Shown: piece after piece, positions 1 to 5,458 of the stretch
How positions within the stretch are numbered: position 1 is the stretch's first letter
Layout: every line of letters begins with the position of its first letter
Assembly (NCBI GenBank): GCA_021640185.1
Contig: JAJXDX010000153.1
Span: 1-5,611, forward strand
Reading direction: 5' to 3'
DNA: 5,611 nt
Source: Oscillospiraceae bacterium
GTDB taxonomy: Bacteria > Bacillota > Clostridia > Oscillospirales > Acutalibacteraceae
Translations under genes and position numbers: made by a program
Notes under the pieces: generated by a model
What the model was told of the DNA's origin: nothing
Databases searched by the model: none
Seen by the model: the letters and a program-made list of their open reading frames with translations, nothing else

Positions 1-726
1 CTGGTCAACTTTGAAAACGTGAAGCCGGTGATCGACGCGCTGGGCGGCGTGGATCTGAAGATCGAGAAGAAGATCACCGTCGGCGGCAAGGACTATGCCG
101 CCGGGACGCAGGTGCTGCCGGGCGAGGCGGCGGTCTATTACGTGACGCAGTACAGCTACGACGGCACGCCGAAGAGCGACCTTGCCCGTCTGGAGCGGCA
201 GCGCGCGCTGCTGGCGGCGCTGCAGAACCGGCTGTCCGGCTACAAAACGTCCGAACTGTACAACACCGATGCCGATAAGGACGACGTGCTGTCCGGCCTG
301 ATGAGTGGGCGCAATCCCGTGCGCTATGACACGACGACCTTCGGCAAATCCCGCCTGTGCGGGCACGCCTCCGACGATTGGTCGAGCGGGATGCGTTACA
401 CGCAGCCGCTGGCCGAGTGGATGCACACGCTGGGCACGCTGTCGCCCGAGAACATCAAGTGCATGATCCTGCCCGGTGTGCAGACGCGCGTCGGCGCGAC
501 GAACGTGTTCGCCCCGGTCAAGGAGGATCTGGTCAAGCTGCTGACCGAGTGCTTCGATCCGGCGGGCCTTGGCATCGACGAGAGCAAGGTGGCCATCGAC
601 GAGAAGGCGAAGGGCAAGAACGGCGATCCCAAAACGATCACCCTGGACACCGTGCTGGTGCCGCAGACCGCGCCGACCACCACGGCAGAGCCGACGACGA
701 CCGCAGCGGAGGGCGATGAAGGATGA
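1..726 (+). CDS. LCP (LytR-CpsA-Psr) family protein, 5'-truncated
   Basis: The reading frame is open at the window edge, so only the C-terminal 241 residues are present; the GTG at 19 is internal. LCP proteins are membrane-anchored, extracytoplasmic enzymes that transfer polyprenyl-phosphate-linked glycopolymers onto peptidoglycan. The visible part opens with the family's VNFE..K..IDALGGVD pattern, followed by LPGE.A..YV (about 115-144) and an LERQRALL helix (190-213), matching the second half of the LCP domain. The segment after it (about codons 100-185) carries a LPGVQTR stretch, and the protein ends in a Thr/Pro/Ala/Glu-rich, probably disordered tail. Oddity: the usual YVRxR is YVTQY here, so two arginines expected in the phosphate-binding pocket are absent. 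The stop codon overlaps the rsfS start (ATGA), so the two are likely co-transcribed and translationally coupled. Family assignment is fairly firm; the glycopolymer substrate is unknown. Confidence 0.85.
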   Translation: MVNFENVKPVIDALGGVDLKIEKKITVGGKDYAAGTQVLPGEAAVYYVTQYSYDGTPKSDLARLERQRALLAALQNRLSGYKTSELYNTDADKDDVLSGLMSGRNPVRYDTTTFGKSRLCGHASDDWSSGMRYTQPLAEWMHTLGTLSPENIKCMILPGVQTRVGATNVFAPVKEDLVKLLTECFDPAGLGIDESKVAIDEKAKGKNGDPKTITLDTVLVPQTAPTTTAEPTTTAAEGDEG

Positions 727-1103
727 CGGAAGAACAGATCTTGGAAACGGCGGTGCGCACGCTGGACAGCCATAAAGCGGAGCATCTGCTGGTACTGGAC
801 ATCGCCGGGCTGACCTCGATCGCCGATCGGTTTTTGCTCGCGTCCGGGTCTTCCGCCGCGCAGGTGCGCGCATTGGCAGACTATCTGGAGGAGGCGCTGG
901 GGCGCCTTGGCATCGCGCCGCGCCGCAGCGACGGCTATGCTGCGGGCGATTGGATCACGCTGGACTACGGCGATCTGATCGTGCACATCTTCCGGCGGGA
1001 GGTGCGGGCGTTCTACGACCTGGAGCACCTATGGTGCGACGCGCCCGCCGCGGACATCCGCGCGTGGCTGCTGCCGGACGGCGGCGATACACAGGAAGGA
1101 TAA
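723..1103 (+). CDS. rsfS: Ribosomal silencing factor RsfS
   Basis: This 126-residue protein has the usual length of RsfS (DUF143, Iojap/YbeB family). The family binds ribosomal protein uL14 on the 50S subunit and blocks subunit joining, lowering translation during starvation. Motifs seen: VLDIAGL (24-30), ADRFLLASGSS (34-44), GDWITLDYGDLIVHIF (75-90), then R95 with FYDLEHLW (97-104), the family's signature C-terminal block. A short acidic tail DGGDTQEG follows. The start is supported by a GGAGGG site at 708-713, 9 bases before the ATG. The ATG overlaps the upstream LCP stop as ATGA, indicating translational coupling; leuS follows after 47 bases. In many Firmicutes rsfS lies just downstream of nadD and yqeK, so those genes may lie upstream of the window. 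Function is assigned with high confidence from the motifs. Confidence 0.97.
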   Translation: MTEEQILETAVRTLDSHKAEHLLVLDIAGLTSIADRFLLASGSSAAQVRALADYLEEALGRLGIAPRRSDGYAAGDWITLDYGDLIVHIFRREVRAFYDLEHLWCDAPAADIRAWLLPDGGDTQEG

Positions 1104-1111
1104 AGTGGACA

Positions 1112-1128
1112 GGGCGGTGCGGCCGCCC
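1112..1128 (+). repeat. GC-rich hairpin in the rsfS-leuS gap
   Basis: GGGCGG (1112-1117) pairs perfectly with CCGCCC (1123-1128) around the 5-base loop TGCGG. It lies 8 bases after the rsfS stop and ends 7 bases before the leuS Shine-Dalgarno. No T-run follows, so it is not a standard intrinsic terminator. It may stabilise mRNA or set relative expression of rsfS and leuS, but short GC-rich stems arise easily at this composition. The function is unproven. Confidence 0.35.
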
Positions 1129-1135
1129 GAAAGAT

Positions 1136-1141
1136 AAGGAG
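1136..1141 (+). promoter_or_regulatory. leuS ribosome binding site
   Basis: AAGGAG at 1136-1141 decides the leuS start. Two in-frame ATGs follow, at 1145 and 1151. The first leaves only 3 bases of spacing, too close for efficient initiation; the second leaves 9 bases, within the normal range. Confidence 0.75.
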
Positions 1142-1150
1142 ATAATGGTC

Positions 1151-3571
1151 ATGACACGGTACGATCCCGCAGAGATCGAAGCGAAATGGCAAAAGATCTG
1201 GAACGATGAAAAGACCTTTGCCGCATCCGAGGACCACAGCAAGCCGAAGTTCTATGCTCTGGTCGAGTTCCCGTATCCCTCCGGACAGGGGCTGCACGTG
1301 GGGCATCCGCGCTCGTACACCGCACTGGACATCGTGGCGCGCAAAAAGCGGCTGCAGGGCTTCAACGTCCTGTATCCGATGGGGTGGGACGCTTTCGGCC
1401 TGCCGACCGAGAACTTCGCGATGAAGAACCACATCCACCCCGAGATCGTGACGAAGAACAACGTCGCGCGGTTCAAGGCGCAGCTGCAAAGCCTTGGTCT
1501 GTCCTTCGACTGGGACCGCGAGATCAACACCACCGATCCGTCCTATTATAAGTGGACGCAGTGGATCTTCATCCAGCTGTACAAGCACGGGCTGGCGTAC
1601 AAAAAAGAGATGAACGTCAACTTCTGCACCGGCTGCAAGGTCGTGCTGGCCAACGAAGAGGTCGTCAATGGCGTATGTGAGCGCTGCGGCAGCCCCGTCG
1701 TCCACCGCAACAAGAGCCAGTGGATGCTGAAGATCACCGCCTATGCCGACCGGCTGGTGGACGATTTGGACGGGCTGGACTATCCGGAACGCGTGGTGGC
1801 GCAGCAGAAGAACTGGATCGGCCGCAGCTACGGCACGGAGGTGGATTTCGACACCACGGCGGGCGAAACGCTGACCGTGTACACCACCAGAGCCGACACG
1901 CTGTTCGGCGCGACGTACATGGTGGTCAGCCCGGAACACGCCGCGGTGGACCGCTGGATCCGCGAAGGGCTGCTGAAGAACGTCGACGAGGTGCTGCGCT
2001 ATCGCAGTGAGGCGGCGCGCAAATCCGACTTCGAGCGCACGGAGCTGAACAAAGACAAGACCGGTGTCCGTCTGGACGGCGTGATGGGCATCAACCCCGC
2101 GAACGGCAAGCAGATCCCGATCTTCATCTCCGATTACGTGCTGGCCAGCTACGGCACCGGCGCGATCATGGCCGTGCCGGCGCATGACGAGCGCGACTGG
2201 GCGTTCGCCAAGGCGTTTGGCCTGCCGATCGTGGAGGTCGTGGCGGGCGGCAACGTGCAGGAGGCGGCCTACACCGACTGCGCGGCCGGCACGCTGGTCA
2301 ATTCCGGCTTCCTTGACGGGATGAGCGTCCCCGACGCGATCGCGGCCATGCAGCAGCGGCTGGCCGAGATGGGCAAGGGCCGCAAAAATGTCAATTTCAA
2401 GCTGCGCGACTGGGTGTTCTCCCGCCAGCGCTATTGGGGCGAGCCGATCCCGATGGTCAACTGTCCGTGCTGCGGCTGGGTGCCGCTGCCCGAGGACGAG
2501 CTGCCGCTATGCCTGCCGGAGCTGAAGGACTTCGAGCCGACGGACGACGGCGAGAGCCCGCTGTCCCGTCTGACCGACTGGGTGGCGACGACCTGCCCGA
2601 AGTGCGGGTCTCCTGCCCGGCGCGAAACGGACACCATGCCGCAGTGGGCCGGATCTTCTTGGTATTTCCTGCGCTATATGGATCCGCACAACGACAAGGC
2701 GCCCGTCAGCCGCGAGGCCGTGGAGTATTGGTCGCCGGTGGACTGGTACAACGGCGGCATGGAGCACACCACGCTGCACTTGCTGTACAGCCGGTTCTGG
2801 CACAAGTTCCTGTACGATATCGGCCTTGTGCCGACGAAGGAGCCATATAAAAAGCGCACGAGCCACGGCATGATCTTGGGTGAGAACGGCGAGAAGATGT
2901 CCAAATCCCGCGGGAACGTCGTCAATCCGGACGAGATCGTGCGCGAGTATGGCGCGGACACGCTGCGCCTGTACGAGATGTTCATCGGCGATTTCGAAAA
3001 GGCCGCCCCGTGGTCGAGCAGCAGCATCCGCGGCTGCCGCCGGTTCATCGACCGTGTGTGGGCCATGCAGGATAAGCTGCTGCCCGGCGACAAGATCCGT
3101 CCGGCACTGGAGGTGCCGGTCAACCGCACGGTCCGCAAGGTCAGCGACGACATCGAGGGACTGAAGTTCAATACCGCGATCGCCGCGATGATGGCGCTGA
3201 TGAACGAGTTCGATCAAAACGGCGGTGCGACCCGCGGTGAATACCGCACGCTGCTGCTGCTGCTCGATCCCTTCGTGCCGCACATGGCCGAGGAGATCTG
3301 GGAGCGGCTCGCGTTCGGCGGGCAGCTGTCGCAGGCCGCGTGGCCGACCTATGACGAGGCGAAATGCGTCGAATCGACGGTAGAGATCGCACTGCAGGTC
3401 AACGGCAAGATCCGCGACCGCATCCGCGTGGCCGCCGACATCGCCGCGCCCGACGCCATCGCCGCCGCACGCGCGAACGACAAGGTCGCGGCTGCCGTCG
3501 CGGGGATGCAGACGGTCAAGGAGCTGTACGTCCCCGGCAAACTGGTCAACATCGTGGTCAAACCGCAATAA
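1151..3571 (+). CDS. leuS: Leucyl-tRNA synthetase
   Basis: Class I enzyme that charges tRNA-Leu with leucine in the cytoplasm and edits misacylated tRNA. With the ATG at 1151 it has 806 residues, matching typical bacterial LeuRS (about 800-870); ATG 1145 would add two residues. In order: HVGH signature (49-52) with MGWDAFGLP just after; a four-cysteine zinc knuckle (C159, C162, C176, C179) followed by QWMLKITAYA; NWIGRS (from 221); the CP1 editing domain (about 222-417) with the threonine-rich TTRADT (245-250) and HDERD (345-349); a second cysteine cluster (C438, C440, C441, C482, C485); GENGEKMSKS with KMSKS at 582-586 (2894-2908); an anticodon-binding helical domain; and a C-terminal domain from about 742. 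The leucine-specific insertion before KMSKS is minimal, as I recall for Bacillus-type enzymes. All catalytic and editing signatures are intact, so it should be active. It is probably transcribed with rsfS; no T-box leader is visible in the 47-base gap. Confidence 0.98.
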   Translation: MTRYDPAEIEAKWQKIWNDEKTFAASEDHSKPKFYALVEFPYPSGQGLHVGHPRSYTALDIVARKKRLQGFNVLYPMGWDAFGLPTENFAMKNHIHPEIVTKNNVARFKAQLQSLGLSFDWDREINTTDPSYYKWTQWIFIQLYKHGLAYKKEMNVNFCTGCKVVLANEEVVNGVCERCGSPVVHRNKSQWMLKITAYADRLVDDLDGLDYPERVVAQQKNWIGRSYGTEVDFDTTAGETLTVYTTRADTLFGATYMVVSPEHAAVDRWIREGLLKNVDEVLRYRSEAARKSDFERTELNKDKTGVRLDGVMGINPANGKQIPIFISDYVLASYGTGAIMAVPAHDERDWAFAKAFGLPIVEVVAGGNVQEAAYTDCAAGTLVNSGFLDGMSVPDAIAAMQQRLAEMGKGRKNVNFKLRDWVFSRQRYWGEPIPMVNCPCCGWVPLPEDELPLCLPELKDFEPTDDGESPLSRLTDWVATTCPKCGSPARRETDTMPQWAGSSWYFLRYMDPHNDKAPVSREAVEYWSPVDWYNGGMEHTTLHLLYSRFWHKFLYDIGLVPTKEPYKKRTSHGMILGENGEKMSKSRGNVVNPDEIVREYGADTLRLYEMFIGDFEKAAPWSSSSIRGCRRFIDRVWAMQDKLLPGDKIRPALEVPVNRTVRKVSDDIEGLKFNTAIAAMMALMNEFDQNGGATRGEYRTLLLLLDPFVPHMAEEIWERLAFGGQLSQAAWPTYDEAKCVESTVEIALQVNGKIRDRIRVAADIAAPDAIAAARANDKVAAAVAGMQTVKELYVPGKLVNIVVKPQ

Positions 3572-3582
3572 GTTTCGTCGGC

Positions 3583-3601
3583 AGATCTGGCGATCTTTTT
3601 T
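3583..3601 (+). terminator. Weak intrinsic terminator after leuS
   Basis: AGATC (3583-3587) and GATCT (3592-3596) form a 5-bp stem around the loop TGGC, running directly into a T-run (3596-3601). The stem is short and AT-containing, so termination may be partial. Its place 11 bases past the leuS stop and just upstream of a strong promoter supports a terminator role. Confidence 0.45.
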
Positions 3602-3612
3602 CGGAAAACCAC

Positions 3613-3641
3613 TTGACGGATGATCGGTTTTAGAGTATAAT
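3613..3641 (+). promoter_or_regulatory. Sigma-A promoter for rpsU
   Basis: TTGACG (3613-3618, five of six consensus bases) and a perfect TATAAT (3636-3641) are separated by the optimal 17 bases. Transcription should start near 3647-3650, giving a leader of roughly 50 bases before rpsU. The local AT-richness contrasts with the surrounding GC-rich coding sequence. It probably drives rpsU and, by read-through, the two genes after it. Confidence 0.88.
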
Positions 3642-3667
3642 AGTTTTCGCATTTGATTGCATATTAC

Positions 3668-3691
3668 CCCTGCCGTTCGGCGGAGGGAGGG
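3668..3691 (+). promoter_or_regulatory. rpsU leader hairpin overlapping a doubled Shine-Dalgarno
   Basis: The leader carries GGAGGG (3682-3687) directly followed by AGGG (3688-3691), ending 8 bases before the rpsU ATG. Upstream CCCT (3668-3671) and GCC (3672-3674) can pair with GGC (3679-3681) and AGGG (3684-3687), with a GTTC loop and a 2-base bulge. This would bury the first half of the ribosome binding site. The binding site is plain; a regulatory role for the hairpin is only inference. Confidence 0.45.
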
Positions 3692-3699
3692 AATAAACT

Positions 3700-3876
3700 A
3701 TGTCAGAAGTCCGTGTCAAAGAGAACGAATCTCTCGACAGCGCTCTGCGCCGCTGGAAGAAGTCCTGCGCCCGTTCCGGGGTGCTGGCGGAGGTCCGCAA
3801 GAGAGAGCACTACGAGAAGCCTTCGGTCAAGCGCAAAAAGAAGTCCGAGGCTGCGCGCAAGAGGAAGTTCAAATAA
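3700..3876 (+). CDS. rpsU: 30S ribosomal protein S21 (bS21)
   Basis: This 58-residue, strongly basic protein has the normal length of bacterial S21, a late-assembling 30S protein near the 3' end of 16S rRNA that assists initiation. Seen directly: MSEVRVKENESLDSALRRWK at the N-terminus, a K.SCARSGVL.E.RKREHYEKPS block (21-42), and a Lys/Arg-rich C-terminal tail (43-58), all typical of the family. The start follows a purine-rich GGAGGGAGGG site with 8-base spacing from its second half. It has its own near-consensus sigma-A promoter and is followed 28 bases on by a perfect hairpin. In many Firmicutes the next gene is a yqeY/GatB-like gene; here it is a YqeG-type phosphatase. Identity is certain from sequence. 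Confidence 0.97.
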   Translation: MSEVRVKENESLDSALRRWKKSCARSGVLAEVRKREHYEKPSVKRKKKSEAARKRKFK

Positions 3877-3904
3877 GCTTCCTTCGGCGTAACACAGACA
3901 CAGG

Positions 3905-3935
3905 CGAAAGCGGGCAGCTCTGCTGCCCGCTTTCG
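3905..3935 (+). terminator. Perfect 14-bp hairpin after rpsU, possible leaky terminator
   Basis: Positions 3905-3918 and 3922-3935 are exact reverse complements around the loop TCT, with a strong GCGGGCAGC core. The downstream arm ends CTTTCG and is followed by TACGTTG, so the T-run needed for efficient intrinsic termination is nearly missing. It begins 28 bases after the rpsU stop and ends 7 bases before the AGGAGG of the next gene. Likely roles are attenuation between rpsU and the downstream pair, or 3'-end protection of a processed rpsU mRNA. Confidence 0.55.
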
Positions 3936-3956
3936 TACGTTGAGGAGGAAAAACCG

Positions 3957-4481
3957 ATGGCGCTGTTTTTTCCGACGCTGTACCGCCGCCGGATCACCGA
4001 CGTCACCGCGGAGGATCTGCGCGCGCTTGGCGCGCGCGGGGTGCTGCTGGACATCGACAACACGCTGACGACGCACGACGCGCCGGAGCTGTCCGCGGAT
4101 GTGTCCGCGTGGCTGGAGCGGATGCAGGCGGCGGGGCTGCGCCTGATGGTGGTATCGAACAACAGCGAGGCGCGCGTGGCTCCGTTCGCCGAAAAGCTGG
4201 GGCTGCCGTTTTATGCCAAGGCGGGCAAGCCGCTGCCGCGCGGCTATCGCGCCGCGGCCGAGCGGCTGGGCGTGCCGAAGGGCGAATGCGCGGCGATCGG
4301 CGACCAGATCTTTACCGACATCGTCGGTGCGAACGTGAACGGCATGGCATCGATCCTGCTGGAGCCGATCGAGCCGGAAACGAAACAGAAGTTCATCGTG
4401 TTCAAGCGGCGGCTGGAGCGCCTGCTGCTGCGCGGGCGGCAAAAGCGCAGACGGGAGGCGGACTATGCCAAACAGAACTGA
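3957..4481 (+). CDS. yqeG: YqeG family HAD-IIIA phosphatase
   Basis: This 174-residue protein is close to the usual YqeG length (about 170). It belongs to the HAD superfamily subclass IIIA, related to the Gep4-type phosphatidylglycerophosphate phosphatases; the physiological substrate of bacterial YqeG is not settled. Motifs: LLDIDNTL (30-37), with D32 the nucleophile and D34 the general acid; VVSNNSE (65-71) with motif II S67; a lysine in AKAGKPLP (K91 the likely motif III residue); and GDQIFTDIVGAN (115-126), with D116 and D121 as Mg2+-binding motif IV. The basic C-terminus (from about 150) may be amphipathic. The start follows AGGAGG (3943-3948) with 8-base spacing; the frame stays open upstream to about 3657, but that part overlaps rpsU and the hairpin. 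The last 17 bases overlap the next gene, pointing to translational coupling. Fold and phosphatase class are firm, substrate is not. Confidence 0.93.
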   Translation: MALFFPTLYRRRITDVTAEDLRALGARGVLLDIDNTLTTHDAPELSADVSAWLERMQAAGLRLMVVSNNSEARVAPFAEKLGLPFYAKAGKPLPRGYRAAAERLGVPKGECAAIGDQIFTDIVGANVNGMASILLEPIEPETKQKFIVFKRRLERLLLRGRQKRRREADYAKQN

Positions 4482-5343
4482 GGCGCTGTTCGGCCCGGCG
4501 GGCAACTGCGAGGCGTTTTATGCCGCCGGGCACAAAAGCACGGTGCAGGTGTTCGGCTGGCTGCGGGCGCAGGGGCTGACGGCCTACGAATACCAATGCG
4601 GGCGCGGCGTGCGGGTAAGCGCGGACGCGGCGGCGGCCATCCGCCGCGCGGCAGGGGAGAACGGCATCGCGGTATCCGTCCACGCGCCGTATTTCATCTC
4701 GCTGGCCTCGGCAGAAGAGGAAAAGCGCGACAACAGCATCCGCTACATTTTGGACAGCGCACGCGCGGTGGACGCGATGGGCGGTGACCGCATCGTGGTG
4801 CATCCGGGCGGCCTTGGCGGGCGCAGCCGCGCCGAGGCGACGGCGATCGCCTGCGACACGCTGATGCGTGCACAGGCGGCGCTGGACGAGAACGGCCTTG
4901 GCGGCGTGCATATCTGCCCCGAGGTGATGGGCAAAATGAACCAGCTGGGCGATCTGGACGAGGTGCTGCGGTTCTGCGGGACGGACGAGCGGTTTTTGCC
5001 GTGCGTGGATTTCGGCCACCTCAACAGCCGTCTGCTGGGCGCACTGGACGGCGAGGATGCCTTCGCGGCGGTGCTCGACCGCATCGGCGATGCGGTGGGC
5101 GAGGAACGGCTGCGGCGGATGCACATCCATTTTTCCAAGATCGAGTACACCGCAGGCGGCGAAAAGCGGCACCTGACCTTTGCTGACACGGTGTTCGGGC
5201 CGGATCCCGCGCCGCTGATGGCGCTGTTGGCCCGGCGCGGCCTGTGCCCGACGGTGATCTGCGAATCTGCCGGGACGCAGACCGCCGACGCGGCCGTTAT
5301 GCAGCGGATGTACCGTGCATTTGCCGAAAAAACGGGCAGCTGA
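4465..5343 (+). CDS. Endonuclease IV-like TIM-barrel metal enzyme
   Basis: This 292-residue protein resembles the AP endonuclease family 2 (Nfo/xylose isomerase-like TIM barrel), whose best-known member cuts DNA at abasic sites using three Zn2+. It opens with FGPAGN (9-14), typical of a clostridial subgroup. Apparent metal-site residues, by recalled alignment to E. coli Nfo: H73 in VHAPY, H113 in VVHPGG, E153 in CPEVMG, D182 and H185 in VDFGHLN, H220 in MHIHFSK, H236 in EKRHLTF and E267 in ICESAG. The position of Nfo Asp229 appears to be K234, with E233 beside it, so one metal site may differ. The start is set by GGAGG (4454-4458), 6 bases before the ATG and inside the end of yqeG. No signal peptide is seen, so it should be cytoplasmic. 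DNA repair is plausible; a different sugar-phosphate or isomerase-type reaction cannot be excluded. Confidence 0.85.
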   Translation: MPNRTEALFGPAGNCEAFYAAGHKSTVQVFGWLRAQGLTAYEYQCGRGVRVSADAAAAIRRAAGENGIAVSVHAPYFISLASAEEEKRDNSIRYILDSARAVDAMGGDRIVVHPGGLGGRSRAEATAIACDTLMRAQAALDENGLGGVHICPEVMGKMNQLGDLDEVLRFCGTDERFLPCVDFGHLNSRLLGALDGEDAFAAVLDRIGDAVGEERLRRMHIHFSKIEYTAGGEKRHLTFADTVFGPDPAPLMALLARRGLCPTVICESAGTQTADAAVMQRMYRAFAEKTGS

Positions 5344-5368
5344 CCGCCAAAGGGCGGAAAAACCGCCC
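5344..5368 (+). repeat. Two overlapping, mutually exclusive GC hairpins
   Basis: Directly after the TIM-barrel stop, CCGCC (5344-5348) can pair with GGCGG (5353-5357). Alternatively GGGCGG (5352-5357) can pair with CCGCCC (5363-5368) across an AAAAA loop. The middle arm is shared, so only one stem can form at a time. The position suits a 3'-end structure, but no T-run follows on the plus strand, so it is not a standard terminator. Confidence 0.5.
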
Positions 5369-5397
5369 GATATCCGTGAAAAACCCGAAAAAAGGAC

Positions 5398-5426
5398 TTG
5401 CGATCCGGCCGATAATCCTGTATAAT
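5398..5426 (+). promoter_or_regulatory. Sigma-A promoter for efp
   Basis: TTGCGA (5398-5403, four of six consensus bases) and a perfect TATAAT (5421-5426) are 17 bases apart. Transcription should begin about 5432-5436, leaving a leader of about 25 bases before efp. This suggests efp is expressed independently of the upstream phosphatase and TIM-barrel pair. Confidence 0.78.
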
Positions 5427-5431
5427 ACAGG
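5417..5431. promoter_or_regulatory. Dyad centred on the efp -10 box
   Basis: CCTGTA (5417-5422) and TACAGG (5426-5431) are perfect inverted repeats around TAA, so the TATAAT box lies entirely inside a 15-base dyad. Such a placement could be a repressor operator that blocks polymerase, but six-base arms partly dictated by the TATAAT sequence can arise by chance. No matching copy was noticed elsewhere in the window. Confidence 0.3.
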
Positions 5432-5458
5432 GTAGAACAAAAATGGAGGAATAAGCAT

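Noticed and set aside
676..716. Repetitive ACGACC-type stretch at the end of the LCP gene
   Set aside because: It simply encodes the Thr/Ala/Glu-rich tail; the copies are imperfect and too few to call a repeat array.
1104..1150. AGGGCGGTGCGGCC upstream of leuS loosely resembles a T-box antiterminator motif
   Set aside because: The conserved TGGN bulge for pairing with the tRNA end is not present, and a 47-base gap has no room for Stem I and its specifier loop.
950..1150. A longer leuS frame starting near 950
   Set aside because: It would overlap most of the rsfS C-terminal domain, encodes a sequence unlike LeuRS, and ignores the good ribosome binding site at 1136-1141.
1013..3652. Long minus-strand open frames of 381 and 390 codons opposite leuS
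   Set aside because: They are typical antisense shadows in GC-rich coding sequence, with His/Arg/Ala-rich low-complexity translations and no recognisable domain; the plus strand is unambiguously leuS.
3657..3956. Upstream extension of the YqeG frame to about 3657
   Set aside because: It runs out of frame through rpsU and the hairpin, while the ATG at 3957 has an ideal AGGAGG and matches the family's N-terminus.
5443..5454. Tiny ATG-GAG-GAA-TAA frame just before efp
   Set aside because: It is made up of the Shine-Dalgarno sequence itself and has no ribosome binding site of its own, so it is unlikely to be a leader peptide.
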